Assembly: GCF_001522545.3 (NCBI RefSeq)
Contig: NC_031770.1
Coordinates: 106,308,130-106,372,129 of the forward strand
Reading direction: 5' to 3'
DNA: 64,000 nt
Source: Parus major
Taxonomy: Eukaryota > Chordata > Aves > Passeriformes > Paridae
Shown here: positions 46,985 through 59,999 of the stretch, piece by piece
Layout of the letters: each line of letters starts with the position of its first letter
How positions within the stretch are numbered: the first letter of the stretch is position 1
The notes under the pieces: model-generated
Databases searched by the model: none
Told to the model about the DNA's origin: nothing
Seen by the model: only the letters and a program-made list of their open reading frames with translations
Translations under genes and position numbers: made by a program

Positions 46985-49057
46985 AGACTGTAGTACTTAT
47001 GGCACTTGCCCAAGATAGAGAGTTCATGGACAAGAATCTGTCCCATAGAGTTCAGCCCAGGGACTTCCATGTCAGCTGTCCTAAGGTTGTAGCTGCCCCA
47101 GCACTTTGCTTTGGGAGTCAGGAAACATCCTCATCAAAATGAAGTAATAGTGAAAATAAGTTTGGAAGTGTGGAAATAATACACTTTTCTTTGGATTCTT
47201 ACCCACAGAAATATTTTATTTTTTTTTTAAATGGGTTCTAATTCCTTCAGAATTCCTTCAGCCCACAGCTATGCAGGTAGGCACACCTACATTTAAAATA
47301 TCCCCACATTTTGCATATGCCCTCCACTCAACTGCTGTGGTGCCCACGTGGAAGGCTGTGGTGAAATGGGAAAGCTGAAGGCTGCATGTGAGTGCCTCCC
47401 TCAAATCCTCTGTTTTGGGGAGGTTAGGGCAGCACATCTCTTGCCCTGCTTGCCAGAGGCCTTTGAGCTGCTTCTTTCTGAACCAAGATGCCTCTAAGCA
47501 CCTAAATCAGGCTGAAAGCTGAATTATTTCTTTTTCTAAGCAGAAGGATCAAGCAGGCAAGTTTGGGCTAAAGATTACTTTGCTTTATGAGACCACACAG
47601 CCAATCTCACCTGCTCTCTGCTAGACAAAACACAGAGCCTGGAGGTAGGAACAAATGCTCAAAGAGGCCAGCCTGAGGAGGGACAGATGATATTCAGTCA
47701 GGAGGATTTACCTGTGTGGTATAAGCAAGACAGCTGTGCTGGCTTTCCTCTTCATACATGGAAAGGAATGATCAGCATATTAGCTGTCTGACATTCTCCC
47801 TATTTCATATCCCAGTTTGGACTACACTTCTAATTAACAGAAGACTGAAACAACCTCATGCTCACTCTAAGTCTAATCATGGGAGCAGGGGCTTAGGATG
47901 ATTTGTGGATTTGTCTGATAAAATCCTACTTTCTCCCTTCTTCCTAATTCTTGACACAGTTCCACAGTCTCCTCAGGCAGGCTTGAACTCCTCTCTGTGG
48001 AAAGCAGAGAGGGAAGATGAAACACCAGAGGTATCCTGGCATGTGTGAGATTGAGTGCCATCAGTCAGATGATGTTAGTATGAAATCTGCAAGAGGATGC
48101 TGCAGTGCAGTTATATTTGGCTATTGAAAATTTCCAAAGAGCAGCTTCTGGAGCTGAGCTCCTAATCTTTGTTGCTGTTGTAAAATTATGAATAGTATTA
48201 GCATGAAGGAGATGATTAGAAGGTTAGACCTTTGTGTGGTGTGGGGAGCTAGTTTGACTCTTGTGGAATTAAAGTGCATGGCCTTTCTTGGACTGACACA
48301 GGTAGCAGGTACATCTGCACAGACCCCTCTTTGGGTATCAGAAACAGAAGAGTTCACCTTGCTCAGCATGGCAGAGATGGTGATTTAATGCCTCAGATCT
48401 GCATAGACCAAGGCCCTGATCTACCAAGACATGAGTGAGTGCATGCTCACTTTTTCAAAAGCAGTTTATCTTGCCTGAGTTGAGGGTCAAATACATAAAA
48501 TATTTACCTAGATTTAGACCTAAATGACCTAATAGCACTAAGTTCTGGCTGAAATAGTGTCCAATGTCAAGAATTATGCCAGTTCTTGAAAATAACACTT
48601 GATCAAGCTCTGACTACTCCAGCAATCAGTATTTATAAGGCTCTGGAAGTGAATAATTCTGTTAAATTTTAGTTCCTCAAACTGATCTGCTGTGGTTTTG
48701 TTCTCCCAGGGTGACTCAGGAGGCCTGATGTACTCCAGAGGCTGCTCTTGCAAAGAGCTGGATTATAAAAGTCTCTTGATTTTTCCCTTGTTAGAGGCTT
48801 GTGGTTTATGAGGTTAGAAACCTTACTGGCTTAAGCTTTCACTTTGTCCTGATAAGCTGTTTTACATGAGTTGAAGTTAATTTCTCTTTGGTTAATTTCA
48901 ACTAAATAGGCCCTTTTCACTGTACCTACAACAGAAGAGTCCATCCTTGGGATTTTGAAATAAAGTCTTGCAAGTGAGAAAGCCAAAGACAAACCGTGGG
49001 CAGCAGTTAAACTTCCCCTGCACAGAAAAGCAGGGAAAGCTTATTGAAACCAGGTGA

Positions 49058-49059
<2 letters not shown>
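46985..49059. other. Intergenic, no gene recognised
   Basis: T-run at 47217-47228. The segment 48405-48450 ('aaggccctgatctaccaagacatgag') faintly resembles an old sauropsid repeat but is too short to assign. No exon recognised. Confidence 0.4.
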
Positions 49060-49122
<63 letters not shown>

Positions 49123-49126
49123 TTTT
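49060..49126. repeat. Poly-T tract (62 T) abutting an assembly gap
   Basis: A run of T from 49060 to 49121, then GTTTT, then Ns. The true length is unknown because the assembly breaks here. Confidence 0.95.
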
Positions 49127-49151
49127 NNNNNNNNNNNNNNNNNNNNNNNNN
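49127..49151. other. Assembly gap (25 N)
   Basis: Twenty-five N between a poly-T tract and a TTTTG array. The number of Ns is probably a placeholder rather than a measured size. Confidence 1.
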
Positions 49152-49192
49152 TTTGGTTTTTTGTTTTTGTTTTGTTTTGTTTTGTTTTGTTT
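49152..49192. repeat. (TTTTG)n low-complexity array
   Basis: TTTGGTTTTTTG followed by about five TTTTG units. It continues the T-rich array interrupted by the gap. Confidence 0.95.
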
Positions 49193-52100
49193 AACTTGGG
49201 AATTGAACTTCAAATTTATTTTTTTCCATTACCATGACACCTTTTCAAGGAAGGCAATGTCTGACACAACCCTCCTGCAAAGAATGGATGGGTTGTGAGA
49301 GACTGGATTTCTCTATGTGACTCCCTTAGCTCATGCATTATCCAAAACCTGCCTAACAGTTTTCAGAATCTAGGTGTTAGTCTTCATGGGTGTGTGTGTT
49401 CTTCATGCTGCAGTCTGTAAAAGCAACTGCAGCAGAAAGTGGATTCAACAATTATTAATGTTGGTGCTGAGGTATTGCTACTCCAATCCTGGGGGCAAAA
49501 CAGGACCTGTAGGAGCACCTGGTGAGACTTTCAGGACAAAATCTGGGGCATAATGGGAGAGGACAGAATGGGAAGTTACATGAAATGAAGGAAGACTTCC
49601 AGAACACGACAAAATATTTCAGTGACATGGCCAGAGCCCCAGAAACCCAGTCTATCCTTTTATCCATTAGACAGTGGCCCATTCTTGGCACATTTTGTTT
49701 TATTAAGGTTGCATCCTCCCATTTCACTTAGCACAGCAGCAATATGTGTGATGTGGTGTGGAATGAGCTGTGTCACAAGTGAACCTCAGACAGTGTCCCT
49801 TGTGCTCTCATGGTCTCTGTAATGACCATGTTTAAGGAACCCTGTTCAAAGAGAAGTGATGGAGGCTGATCTTCACTTCTCCCTCAAAGTGTTCTTGCCC
49901 TGGGACTGACCCTGCCCCTTGGAATTCTTGCCTAGAGGGCTACATGGGGACATTCTCTGGGGGTTTCTTTTTCCCATCACATTATGTTCATTCAGGCAGT
50001 GTGTGGCCCTGTTGACTGCAGAAGGTCCAGCTTCCTTTCTTGTCTCCCTAGCATGCTCTAATGTTTGGTAGTGAAAGATACAAGCAAAAGAAAGCCAAAT
50101 AATTAGCTATCCCAGCCCTAATTCCCTGGGCAGAAGTTTACATTTCAGTAACTGATACTGTCTTAATCCTAATCCCCTGCAAATCCTCCTTCCTAAGAGT
50201 ATTTAGGAGTATTGACTTTAATAACTAATAATTAATAATTAATAATTATTAATGAATAATGAATAATGAATTTAGTAATTTAATAATGATTTTAAATAGT
50301 ATTTAGAGTATTATTTTAAAGTGGGCTCCCTTATTGGTAAGAGCTTCCAGAAAGACCAGTGCTGCTTTTAGGCTGATTTTTTTTTAAAGCCTGTAAATGT
50401 TGTACCTGACATGATATAGTACAAGGACAGTGGATTTCTGCAGCCACAAACCCCTTACTGTATGAGTAGGGTTATTAATGTAAAAAACAAACTGGAGGAA
50501 GAGCTCTGGTGTTGCAGGCACAAATCTTCTCCCCTCTGTTTTTGCTATAAACCTCGTTGCTTGTCTCTCTTGCAAGCTGGCCATTTTCTAGGAGATGATC
50601 TCCTCTGAAATAACTCCCATTGCCTCTTCTGCCTTATTGACTGACAGTGGTGGATATGAGGGGATGCTCTGGGATAATTTGCCATTGCTGCTTTCTTTAG
50701 CAGTAAAGAAAATTTCCCATAACTGATACATTTGGCACTTGTTTCTGATCACCTGAGTGATGGGCTCTGCTTCTCTGTGTTGTCTGTGCAAGGAACCAGA
50801 GCCTGACTGCCCAGATCAGCTCTTTGTGTTCTTAATGACCCACTAGTTAGGGCACTGAGTTGGCCTGTCTGAGTTGTAGTTCATGGGCTGCATATCTCAG
50901 GCATGTATGGGAGTTTAAAAAGGTGGAAATCTCAGCAAGGAATCCTCCTTCATCTTCACAGAGAGGAGGGAAGAGAGAGATCTGAGGGAAAATTAGATGT
51001 TCCTGTCCTTTGCCTGGAGTGGATAGTAGTTTCCTCATTGCTGATGAAACCTACATTTTTCTTTTTGCAAGCAAATGGTCAGATTTCCCTGTCTTTTCAC
51101 ATCCTTCTTTTACCTCTTAGTTCTCACCTCTGCTGTTCCAGTTTTCAGTCCTGGGAAAGGACTGAATGAAAGACTCTGAGTTGTACAGGTGCTGCCCACA
51201 CTGCCTCTACCTTCTCCTTTCTCTGCTACAGGGATCAGGTGGGGCACACCTGGACTGAGGGGAAAAGGACAATTATTTATCATGACATCCTGATAGGTGA
51301 GCACCTTTCTTTGAATAGATATGATAGTTAAAGGCAGTGTGCTAATTAGGTTTTTCTGCATTGTAACCAAGAACTCTAAGAAACTTGCTGGTCTCGCAAT
51401 AAAATGGAGAGAGGTTGGTTCTGGGAAATTTATGGTCTAATGCTGAGGGAAACTTCCCTTGTTATCTCTAGAGATTTAAGGAGTAGTCTCTTTTTGCTAT
51501 CCACTTTACTTATTTCCTTCATAAACCTTAGGACTAATTAACTTGTATGACTTTTCTCCTGAAAAGGGATTAAGACTGAGAGTTAGGAGATAGATGAACA
51601 TCGAATGCATTTTGACAGTGTTTCTGGTATTCTTCCCTCCCCCCACGCCTTTTTCTTCTAAAATCCCAAACTGCTTTCATCTCCTTATCACTGTGTACTT
51701 CTGATGAAGTGTCAGGGGTCTGACATAATTCTGAAGCTTTATCCAGGCCTTGTGGCAGAGTTGTTTGGTAATTGTTTCTCCTCCTCTATGAGCTTAACTC
51801 TCTCCCCAGTTCAGCATATACAGCTCTGAGGATGGTGGCTAGTCCTGAGCTAAGTCCTAGATCAGTCCTAGATCCAGCTGCTTAGGAACACTTGGGTGGG
51901 ATTTAAAACAGTCGTGGCTCAGATTTGTGGAGCCATTACTCAGACATGAAAAAGATGATGTTTCCTATCTTTAGATGAATTCACACCTGTCAAAGGTTTA
52001 AACAGCACTGGCAGAAGTGATCTGCTCACTCCTATATTTAAAGACAATATTTGTGTTAGGAATGTGTCCTGGGCATACCCTGGGATCTGTGGAGGGACAA

Positions 52101-53524
52101 GAGGCCAACTTGAACCCCAGTCTGGCTGAAATGCTCTGCTGAAGTGCCCTTCCATCTCCACAGATGGCAGAGGGACCCTGGGGTGATGGTACTCCTACAT
52201 AGCTCAGTAGACTGTCAATATTAGATAGGTTTCCCTGAACACTTTGCTATGGCCTGACCAGGACTGCAGTGCTGGTTTTAGAGATGCTTTACAAATGCCT
52301 AAAAAATGCTTCTCCCTAACCTAAAGTGAGCATGAAGTCCTAGATTTGCAACATGTCCAGTGCAGTGCCAAATGCATTCCCTTACCTTGTTTGCAGAGGA
52401 AAAGTAATTTTCAGGCTATTTTCAGGGATAGCCACTGACACCCCTGGTTGCTGAGCTGCCTCATGGTCAATGAGTGAGCCTTAGGATGTGTCCAGAGCCT
52501 GAACTAATCCAAATAGCTCAGCTGAGGGAGAAGAGAGGCACCCAAGTGACACTGGCTCAGTTATCCTTGAGGACTTTCTATTTTACTGGCTTTTGCTGCT
52601 TTATCTAAATCTACCAGCCCTTACCCTTCTGCAGAGTGTGCATTGGTAGAAGTTGTTAGCTCTAAGGTGAGGGAGTCCTGGCTTTAATACGGGACCTGAT
52701 TTGAATGTATTGATTTGTGCAAACAAAGGCTTTGTGAGAAGACCTGTGCTCCTGAATCTAATTCTGTGTGCTTCACTGCTCCAGAGACTCTCTTGTCTGG
52801 AACTGGGTGAGTTACATATTGTTATGCTTAATTTTAGGAGCCGTCTAGGAAATGACCTTCCCAGCCTCCAGGGTGAATAGGACATACACCAGCCTCCCCT
52901 TGTGTCCATGGGTCATTTACATTTTATGTTGAGGGATAGCATAGCTCAGCTCATAGTGCTTTTCAGAGAAAAGTGATAGTTCCACTATCAGCTGAGATTT
53001 AATACTTCCACAGCAGGCAAAGCCTGTCGTATCAATTTGTTGTTCTGGCCCATTCCCAGGAAACATGCCATTCCCTGGTACAAAAGCTCCTATTGTTGCT
53101 ATTGGGCTGGTTCCTAGCATGCTCAATGCTTCCTCCCTCACAGAAGTTCAATGTGCAGTATGAAATACAATTTTAAGTCTTGTAGATTATAGCTAATTCT
53201 CAGCAGTCCAACAGAGCGGACAATGATAATTATGGAAATCTTAGGAGCTGCCTCAAGATGAACAGGAAATGGAGACATTAGTCTGCTATTACAAGCTTTA
53301 ATTCTTCCAATTATTCAAAACACATTTAATAAAACATTCGATCTTTTGGCAAGAGAAACTTTGATTAAATTTTTGGGGGAAAGAGGAGATAAAGGAACAG
53401 CCCCCTGACTCAGGAAATCATACCTGTCCTGTGGAGCTCTGCTGTACCACGTGGTTATGCCTGTATGAGAGAATTAAACACTTTTAAGGGACTGGAATTC
53501 AGAGAATAATCAATGGATTTAGGG
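49193..53524. other. Intergenic, no gene recognised
   Basis: Holds the AT-rich repeat at 50219-50299. The interval 53150-53370, just left of the next CR1, is rich in TTTAATT/CCAATTATT-like motifs and might be conserved noncoding DNA. No exon recognised. Confidence 0.4.
50219..50299. repeat. (TAATAATT)n and (AATGAAT)n AT-rich microsatellite
   Basis: Imperfect units of TAATAATT pass into AATGAATAATG units, with almost no G or C over about 80 bp. Confidence 0.9.
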
Positions 53525-53985
53525 ACCATTGGTGGTCTTGTAGTTCAAGTTCCTGCTTAAAGCAAGGCGGACCTCAAAGTTGTGTTAGTGTGGTGTGATC
53601 TTGCCCAATCTACCCTGAAAATATCCCAAGGATGTAGCTTCCACAGGCTCTCTGGGCAACCTGTTCCAGGACTTACCCACTCTGGTGATGAAAAATTTAG
53701 TTTGGTTGGGTTTTCCCTTGTTGCAGCTTCTGACCTCTGCATCTTGTCCTCTGTCTGTGCACTTCTGGGAAGGATCTGGCTTTCTCTTCAATAACCAACG
53801 CCATTAGGAAGTGCAAGTCTGCAGTCAGGTCCTGCCCTTAATCTTTCCCAGACTAAACAAACATACTTTCATTACCCTTCTGTGTTATGTGCTCCAGCCC
53901 TCTAATCATCTTGGTGGTCCTCCTGGTGAACTCTCTTTAGTTTTTCAGCATCTCTGTCTGACTGGGATTTCCGTGAGTGCTGGGG
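53525..53985 (-). mobile_element. CR1 LINE 3' region fragment
   Basis: Reverse-complement CR1: 'tctgggcaacctgttccaggacttacccactctggtgatgaaaaattt' (the 3' domain), then 'tgcatcttgtcctctgtctgtgcacttctgggaaggatctggctt', then further 5' sequence 'aaacatactttcatta' to 'gctccagccctctaatcatcttggtggtcctcctggtgaactctctttagtttttcagcatctctg'. The terminal repeat of the element is missing or too diverged to see at the left end. Confidence 0.93.
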
Positions 53986-56265
53986 AGATAGGAATCATCA
54001 CTGCCTTGGCTGCTGAAGTGAGGAGGATTTCAGCACATGCTTAGAGTGTCTCTAAGTGCTTTCCTGGAGCTGGAACAAAGCTGTAACCACAGAGGTTTTG
54101 AAGTTGCTCAGGGTCTTGTTCAGCAGGGTTTTGAGCAGCGCTAAGAATAGAAATTACATGATTTCATGGTAAAAAATCTGGGACAGCTCACAATTGTCCT
54201 TGTGAGTGACTGTTTTTCATTGTTGACTTTATAGAGATGCAAATATTGATAGTCCAGATTTTGCTGTAAATTTAAATGCCCTATTATGAGGTTAATGCCT
54301 GCAAGATAAGTCCTTACACACTCAGTCTCAGCTTAGATCTGCTTCTGTAGGGGTGGGTGGCGAGTCGGGTGTGAGAGCAGGTTTGCTCTCCTCTGCTCAT
54401 TGGTGTGGGAGTTTGAGCTTGAATGACGATGTTGTATGGGTATTGTGGTGGTAAATGTGTTCAGTATTCCAAATAGGGAACTCAGAAGTGGGTAAACTTT
54501 GTATCACCCACATTAGAACTGGGTAAATTCCCATTTCCTGTGTTTACTCTAGAGACCACCCGTTTTCAGATGAGTGGATGTTTCACCTGGTGACTGAAAC
54601 ATTCTCAGACATGATTTTGAAGAGTGTGATGTGGTGCTAAAATATGGGGATTTTTGTATTTTTTAAAGCTCCAAGTCACTTGAAAACATCAAACTGGGTT
54701 TGAGTCAATATTATCCTTCTTGGTGATAGGAATATTAGTTAAGCCCAGCTCACACAAGCCTTCCTTCTGCCTTTGGAAGGATTGCCATGGATCAGCTACC
54801 TCCAGCTCTTTCTGGGAAGACTGTGCCCTTCAATCTTCCTTTGATATTTTGATTGGGAAGTAGGTGGAGGGTTGGAGTGACCATGAGATCCTGATGGCAG
54901 CAGTCCTGTCACATGAGCTATGCTGAAAACTGCTCCAAATATTAATGATCCTGTCCCCCTCTGTCTCATCTAAAAAACCTCTTGATACCCAGGCTGGGTC
55001 AAGCCTGAATAAAGAATAATTCCATTGCACTCTTGTTAGGTCTAGTGGCTTAGCAGAAAGAAACAGACTTTAAAACTTTTCCAATCAGCCCTTCTGCCTG
55101 GGTTGGACAGGTTGCTGAAAGGCTCTTTGTATTACTGTTGGTTTTGGAAATCCCTGGATCACAGAGCTGTATGTGAGGCTCTGAGCAGCAGATCAGTCTC
55201 TTTTAGCTGTTGTTCCCAAATGGGAAGTATCCCAAGAGCCTATGATTTTTGCCTTTTCCTGTAGGGAACAAGAGTTGCTGGGAGGAATTATTTCAGTCTT
55301 ATGAGATCTTAGAGTCATTAAGCTCTGAAAGCTGCTTTTTGGAGTTGTTAATTTGTTTTTGGCAGTTATTCCTTGCTGTCCTATTCTTTGCTGTCCTGAG
55401 GAAGTTTCCATCCCACCTAAATGCTCTATTTTTCTTTGGAAAATAATTCTGCTTGACCCCTGTGACTTAAAAAACAATATATAGAAGGTTTTTTGTGCTT
55501 TTCCCCACAACTGAGCCAAGATATGACAGTTCTGTTGTTCCTCAATGCACAGAAAGTAATGTCTACACTGAAATTATATCCAAGAAGTTTCTCTCCTTGT
55601 TATGGTGGGTGTTGTGGAAACCCAAGATTTGTGCCCTTGGTTTATCCTCTGGGAGGGACAGTTCTGCTCCACAGAACCCGAGGCATTTTGCCAATTCCCC
55701 ACTGCTGTTTTCATCTCCTGACCTTTCTCCTGGCTTACCCCCCTTCCATCTCAAGGGTGAGAGGCAGTGGAAGGAAGATGGAGTTACAGCTTCCTAGACA
55801 TTTGGCTGTTTTTCTTTTGTACATCACTTTGTGGCTGACAGGACGTTATTTTTTTTCTTCAGAAAATGCCTTGCATGCTAATCTCTGTGCATTAACTGAT
55901 CACAACATAAATGCTTGTCCATTAATCCAGTGCCTTCCTGTGTCTTTCATCTCCATACTTTCCAGCATTCTCCTATTTCACTTTTTCCCCTCTTTTGTCT
56001 TTAACTCTCCTTAATACAATCCACCTCAGTACCACAACTCCAGGCTACAGAAACAGGGACAGATACTGTAATCAGATTGATGGACTCAGTTAATAAAGCT
56101 ACCACCTGATTCTGAAGTGCTCTGCAAAGTCCAGTCTTCATAGGACTGTGACAATGATATCCCTTTCCACTGTTTCTTTATCTGCTAATAAGAGGCCTAT
56201 TGACTTTCTTCTGTACTAACATGTTAACAAATATGCTCCAGCTTATTTCCAGAGAATTCAGCTGC

Positions 56266-56303
<38 letters not shown>

Positions 56304-56499
56304 TTCTGATATTTTGAGTGTCTTGAGAGCAAAACTCAGTGCAAAGTAGGCTTGGGACTTCTCTGTCCTAACTTCTTCTGAGTCTACCATGCAGATTTCT
56401 ATATTTGAGATCCTGGGCTCTCTGTGTAGGCACTGCAGAGATGTATGCACTCTAAACATCATGCAAGAGCAGCTGTACCAGCTTGAGCCAAACAGCCAT
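53986..56499. other. Intergenic, no gene recognised
   Basis: Contains the ATT microsatellite at 56267. The longest frame in the whole window, 173 codons at 55493-56014 plus, lies here; it is hydrophobic and T-rich in coding sequence, lacks a recognisable domain and is about what chance would give in 64 kb. Confidence 0.4.
56267..56300. repeat. (ATT)11 microsatellite
   Basis: Eleven uninterrupted trinucleotide units. Confidence 0.95.
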
Positions 56500-56560
56500 C
56501 AAAACCACACTGGACAGCCTGTTCTAGTGTCTGACCAGCCTCACAGCTCAAGAACTTTTA
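56500..56560 (-). mobile_element. Short CR1-like fragment
   Basis: 'ctggacagcctgttctagtgtctgaccagcctcacagctcaagaactttt' is the reverse complement of the central part of the CR1 3' domain (the 'aacaggctgcccag' region). Flanks are too diverged to extend. Confidence 0.6.
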
Positions 56561-57904
56561 AATCAAGAGCTGTATATGATTTCATTGGTTCTTGATGGAT
56601 TTTTCTTCCATTCATGAATGTTGTGGTGTTTTTGGTCTTCATGAATGTTTGAGAACTGCAGAAGTGCATTGGCCACAAGTGCCACAGTTCAACTTTGCAG
56701 GCAAAAATCCTCCCTTGTGTTTCACCAACATTTTTTATCTTAATTGAAAGAAACAGCACTTTTAATCCCTCCATCTCCCTTCTTCACCTCCACCTTCTGA
56801 TGGTCTCTTTCACCTCCCAATTGCCTGTCTTCCAGGTAGAAGAGGGTTAGCTGCAATTTAACACCTTTCTCTTAATTGTCTCTGAGTTCTCTGCATGATT
56901 TCTGAGTGGGGAGAGAGGTGGGAGGTGGATCTAGTAATGCAGACACTCTCCTGGGTATGAATACTGAATGATTATACAGGGACACCATGGTGACATCTGC
57001 ATAGCCTTCTATTCCTTCCTAACAATTCCTAGGTTTCTTTCCTGATTATTAATGAGTATTGGTTTTTATATTTTCACAGAACTTTTACTGTTCCAAGAAT
57101 CCTGTGTTACTTTGTTTTACTTACATTATCTTTTATTTGGGATTTTTGACCAAACTTCACTACCTGCAGTAAACTTGTCAGAACTTTCACTGTGTGACAC
57201 TTCAGACCTGGGCTGAGTGTGTGCTTTAGCATAAGACATTACAGGAATGCCTTCTTGATCTTTCTCCTTTTTGCTGAGAGATTGCCAGGAAGGCATTTGT
57301 TGAGATTTGGACAGAACTTCAGAAGGAGTAGTCAAGCAGGCTACAAGGGAATGCTGTTGGTTGTGAAACATCTGGACACTAAGTCATTATGTAAAATTCA
57401 TAACAAATTTTTCAGATTTTGTTATCTACAACTCTGTTCCTATAGCACTCTCCATGTTTGCATCAGAGTAAATCTAATTAATAAACACAGAAGTGAAGAC
57501 TAAACAAATCCTGAAAGGTGATATTACAGTGCTTACTCAGCAGTCAGAGTGCCAAATGCCATTTCCATTGTCTGGAGCAGCAGTTTGCTTGAATGATAAC
57601 ATTGTTTATAAAGGTCAGTGATGCTGCTTGAGCAGATGTACCTGGGAGGGGCTCTTCTTGCTTCCTTGAACTCTGTTGCAGGACAATTCAAGTATAATTA
57701 ATACTTGATTCAAGTATAATTAATAGGTATCTCTGTGTATGCAGAGCTGAGATGATGCTGAAATGCACCTGGGGTCATGACAAACAGAATTTCTGCTCTG
57801 AATAAAGTTTGAATTTTGTTTTTTTGTTTTGGGTTGTTTTTTTTTTTTCCCTAAGGTGTTTTAAAGGAGACTGGGGCTTCTCAATGCATCCTGAGAAGTG
57901 ATTA
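56561..57904. other. Intergenic, no gene recognised
   Basis: Contains a small direct repeat at 57686-57725 and a T-rich run at 57822-57850 next to the following CR1. No exon recognised. Confidence 0.4.
57686..57725. repeat. Perfect 18-bp tandem direct repeat
   Basis: ATTCAAGTATAATTAATA at 57686-57703 and again at 57708-57725, 22 bp apart. Between them CAAGTAT...ATACTTG forms a short inverted repeat. Confidence 0.9.
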
Positions 57905-58800
57905 TATCACAGAATGACTGAGGCGGGAAAAATCAGAGAATCATAAAATCACTTAGTTAAAAAAGGCCTCTAAGATCATCTTGTCCAACCTATCTGCTTA
58001 GAGCAGGGTCACCTACAGCAGTTGTTCAGGGCTCTGTCTCGTGGGATTTTGAATATCTGAATATTTGAATATTTGAATATTCAATATTTTGAATATTGAA
58101 AACAATGCCTGGGCAGCCCACTCTGGAGTTTGATCTCTCTCACAGTTACACATACATGCTTAAATGCAATATCCTGTGTTTGATTTTGTTCCCATTGCTT
58201 CTTCTTCATTCACTGTGTACCAATGAGAAGAGTCTGGCTCTGTGTTTACTCCCTGTCCCATCAGTTGTTTGTACACATTGCCAAGATTCCCCTGAACCTT
58301 CTCTTGTCCAGCCTAAGCAGTCCCAGCTTTCTCAGCCTCTCATTATGCAACAGACACTTCATCCCTTGAGCTTTGTGGCCCTTTGGTGGACTCATACCAG
58401 AGTCTCAGTTTCTTTTTGGCACAGGGGAATTCAGAACTGGGCACAACACTCAGCTGGGTCTCACCAGTGCTGAGGGGCAGGCTTTCCTCTTCTGACCTGC
58501 TGCTGATGTCCCTACCAAAGGCTGGCTTTGCTGTGAGGCTGTGTGGCACATGGTCACCTTGGCATCTGCCAGGACACCCTGGTTCTTTTCTGCCAAGCTG
58601 CTTTTCAACTTGTTGTTCTCCAACATGGTGCACAGGGATATTTCTCCTTATGAGCAGTCTTGGCATTTTCTTTTAGTTAAAAATTATGAGATTCCTGTTT
58701 GCTCATTTCTACAGACTGTCAGGATTCCCTCTGAATGATGGAACAATCGTCTGGTCTATCAACTGCTCCTTCCAGTTCTGTGTCATCTGCAGGCATGCAG
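57905..58800 (-). mobile_element. CR1 LINE fragment, about 900 bp, with internal AATATT expansion
   Basis: Reverse-complement CR1 with a long 3' end: 'tcagagaatcataaaatcac', 'ggcctctaagatcatcttgtccaacc', 'agagcagggtcacctacagcag', then an expansion of GAATATTT units at 58052-58098 where the element normally has a non-repetitive segment, then 'gcctgggcagccc'. It continues into ORF2-proximal sequence: 'attcccctgaaccttctcttgtccagcctaagcagtcccagctttctcagcctctc', 'ttcagaactgggcacaacactcagctgggtctcaccagtgctga', and 'tctggtctatcaactgctccttccagttctgtgtcatctgcaggc'. No intact coding frame. Confidence 0.95.
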
Positions 58801-59999
58801 ATGCCATGCACAGCTTCAGAAGTGTTCCTTAGTGCTAGAAAACAGAACATTAGCCTCAACAGCAGAAAACCTGGGTGCAGGTCCCTGTCCTGACCCAAAC
58901 CAGCATAATGTAGGAGGGAATATTCTTCAATCTAAGGTGTATGAAGAGGAAAAAGCCAACCAAAAACCAAATCCCCTTTTCTGGGGAGGGATGGTGTGTC
59001 TGAATCCAGCACGGAGTTGGGATACTGCTGGGACATGAACTCAGATGCAGCAACTCAGAAATGCTCCCAAGCCTTGAAGTTTAATCACAGCCTTTAGCTG
59101 TAACACTGTCCATATATGAGCACAATCCTCACTGACTTTTCCAGCAGCTGCCCCTGAAGCTGTTTGGGCCTGTGGTGTGTTTCAGCCTGGAATGCAATAG
59201 GTACGAGGAAAACGTGCACTGTGGATGTAGCTGCTGTTACAGCTGTGAGGCAAAGAGCCCTTCAAAGTGTTACTCTGCTAAAGAAATCCCTTTCTCTAAC
59301 CTATTAGTCAAAACAACTGCTCTGTGTCAAAGCAGCACAAATAGCTTTTAGCCAAAAAGCTTTTCTAGCTGCTGTTTCGCTGGGGCCTGTCTGGCCTGCC
59401 CGACTTCTGTCCCCATACAAGGGGTGAGTGCAGTACCCGGCTTCATAAATTCCACTGTCGGCTTTCCATTGTCCCTTTGTTCTTCGTTGCCAAGGAAGCC
59501 AAATATTATTTCTGTCCTTGAAAGAGGTTGCAAATATGGGGAATGGCTTCAGTGAGAGGTGGGGAGAAATACCTTTTGTGTTCTCTCTTATTGCCTTTAT
59601 AGAGCTGATTTGGGTGATGTGGTAGAATGAGGCTGTTCTGTCTCTTCTCTACTAGTCAGATGTCTTTATTATTATTATTAACTTATATTCCAGACTAAGC
59701 AGTTCCCTCTCTTTGTGTATCCTTTCATCCCCTTTGTCACATCCTGAAGTGCTACTGAGTGGTCCTGAATAAAAATCAGTCTGCATTTATATCTCTTTAT
59801 CCCCAGGCTTTTTGTGACCTCTGCTACTTCACATTCTGAGACCCTTAATTTTTTTCCTGGTTTTCCCATGGATATAGATGTAGGATCATCCTCAGCTGAT
59901 ATTTGGAAAACTGAGGTGCAGGTGAAACTGATACCAGATGAAGTGTACTGGGCGCTCTATCTGGCCCTGTGGTTTCCAGCCAGAGGTGACCATTCTCGA
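58801..59999. other. Intergenic, no gene recognised
   Basis: A short TTA repeat at 59666-59681 is the only simple repeat. A segment at 58880-58910 ('aaacctgggtgcaggtccctg') has a weak MIR flavour but cannot be supported. No exon recognised. Confidence 0.4.

Noticed and set aside
48405..48450. Possible relic of an old sauropsid repeat
   Set aside because: Fewer than 50 bp with a loose match from memory; not enough to name it.
55493..56014. 173-codon plus-strand frame, the longest in the window
   Set aside because: No domain, no Kozak or exon context, overlapping frame of another phase, and this length is compatible with chance in 64 kb of this composition.
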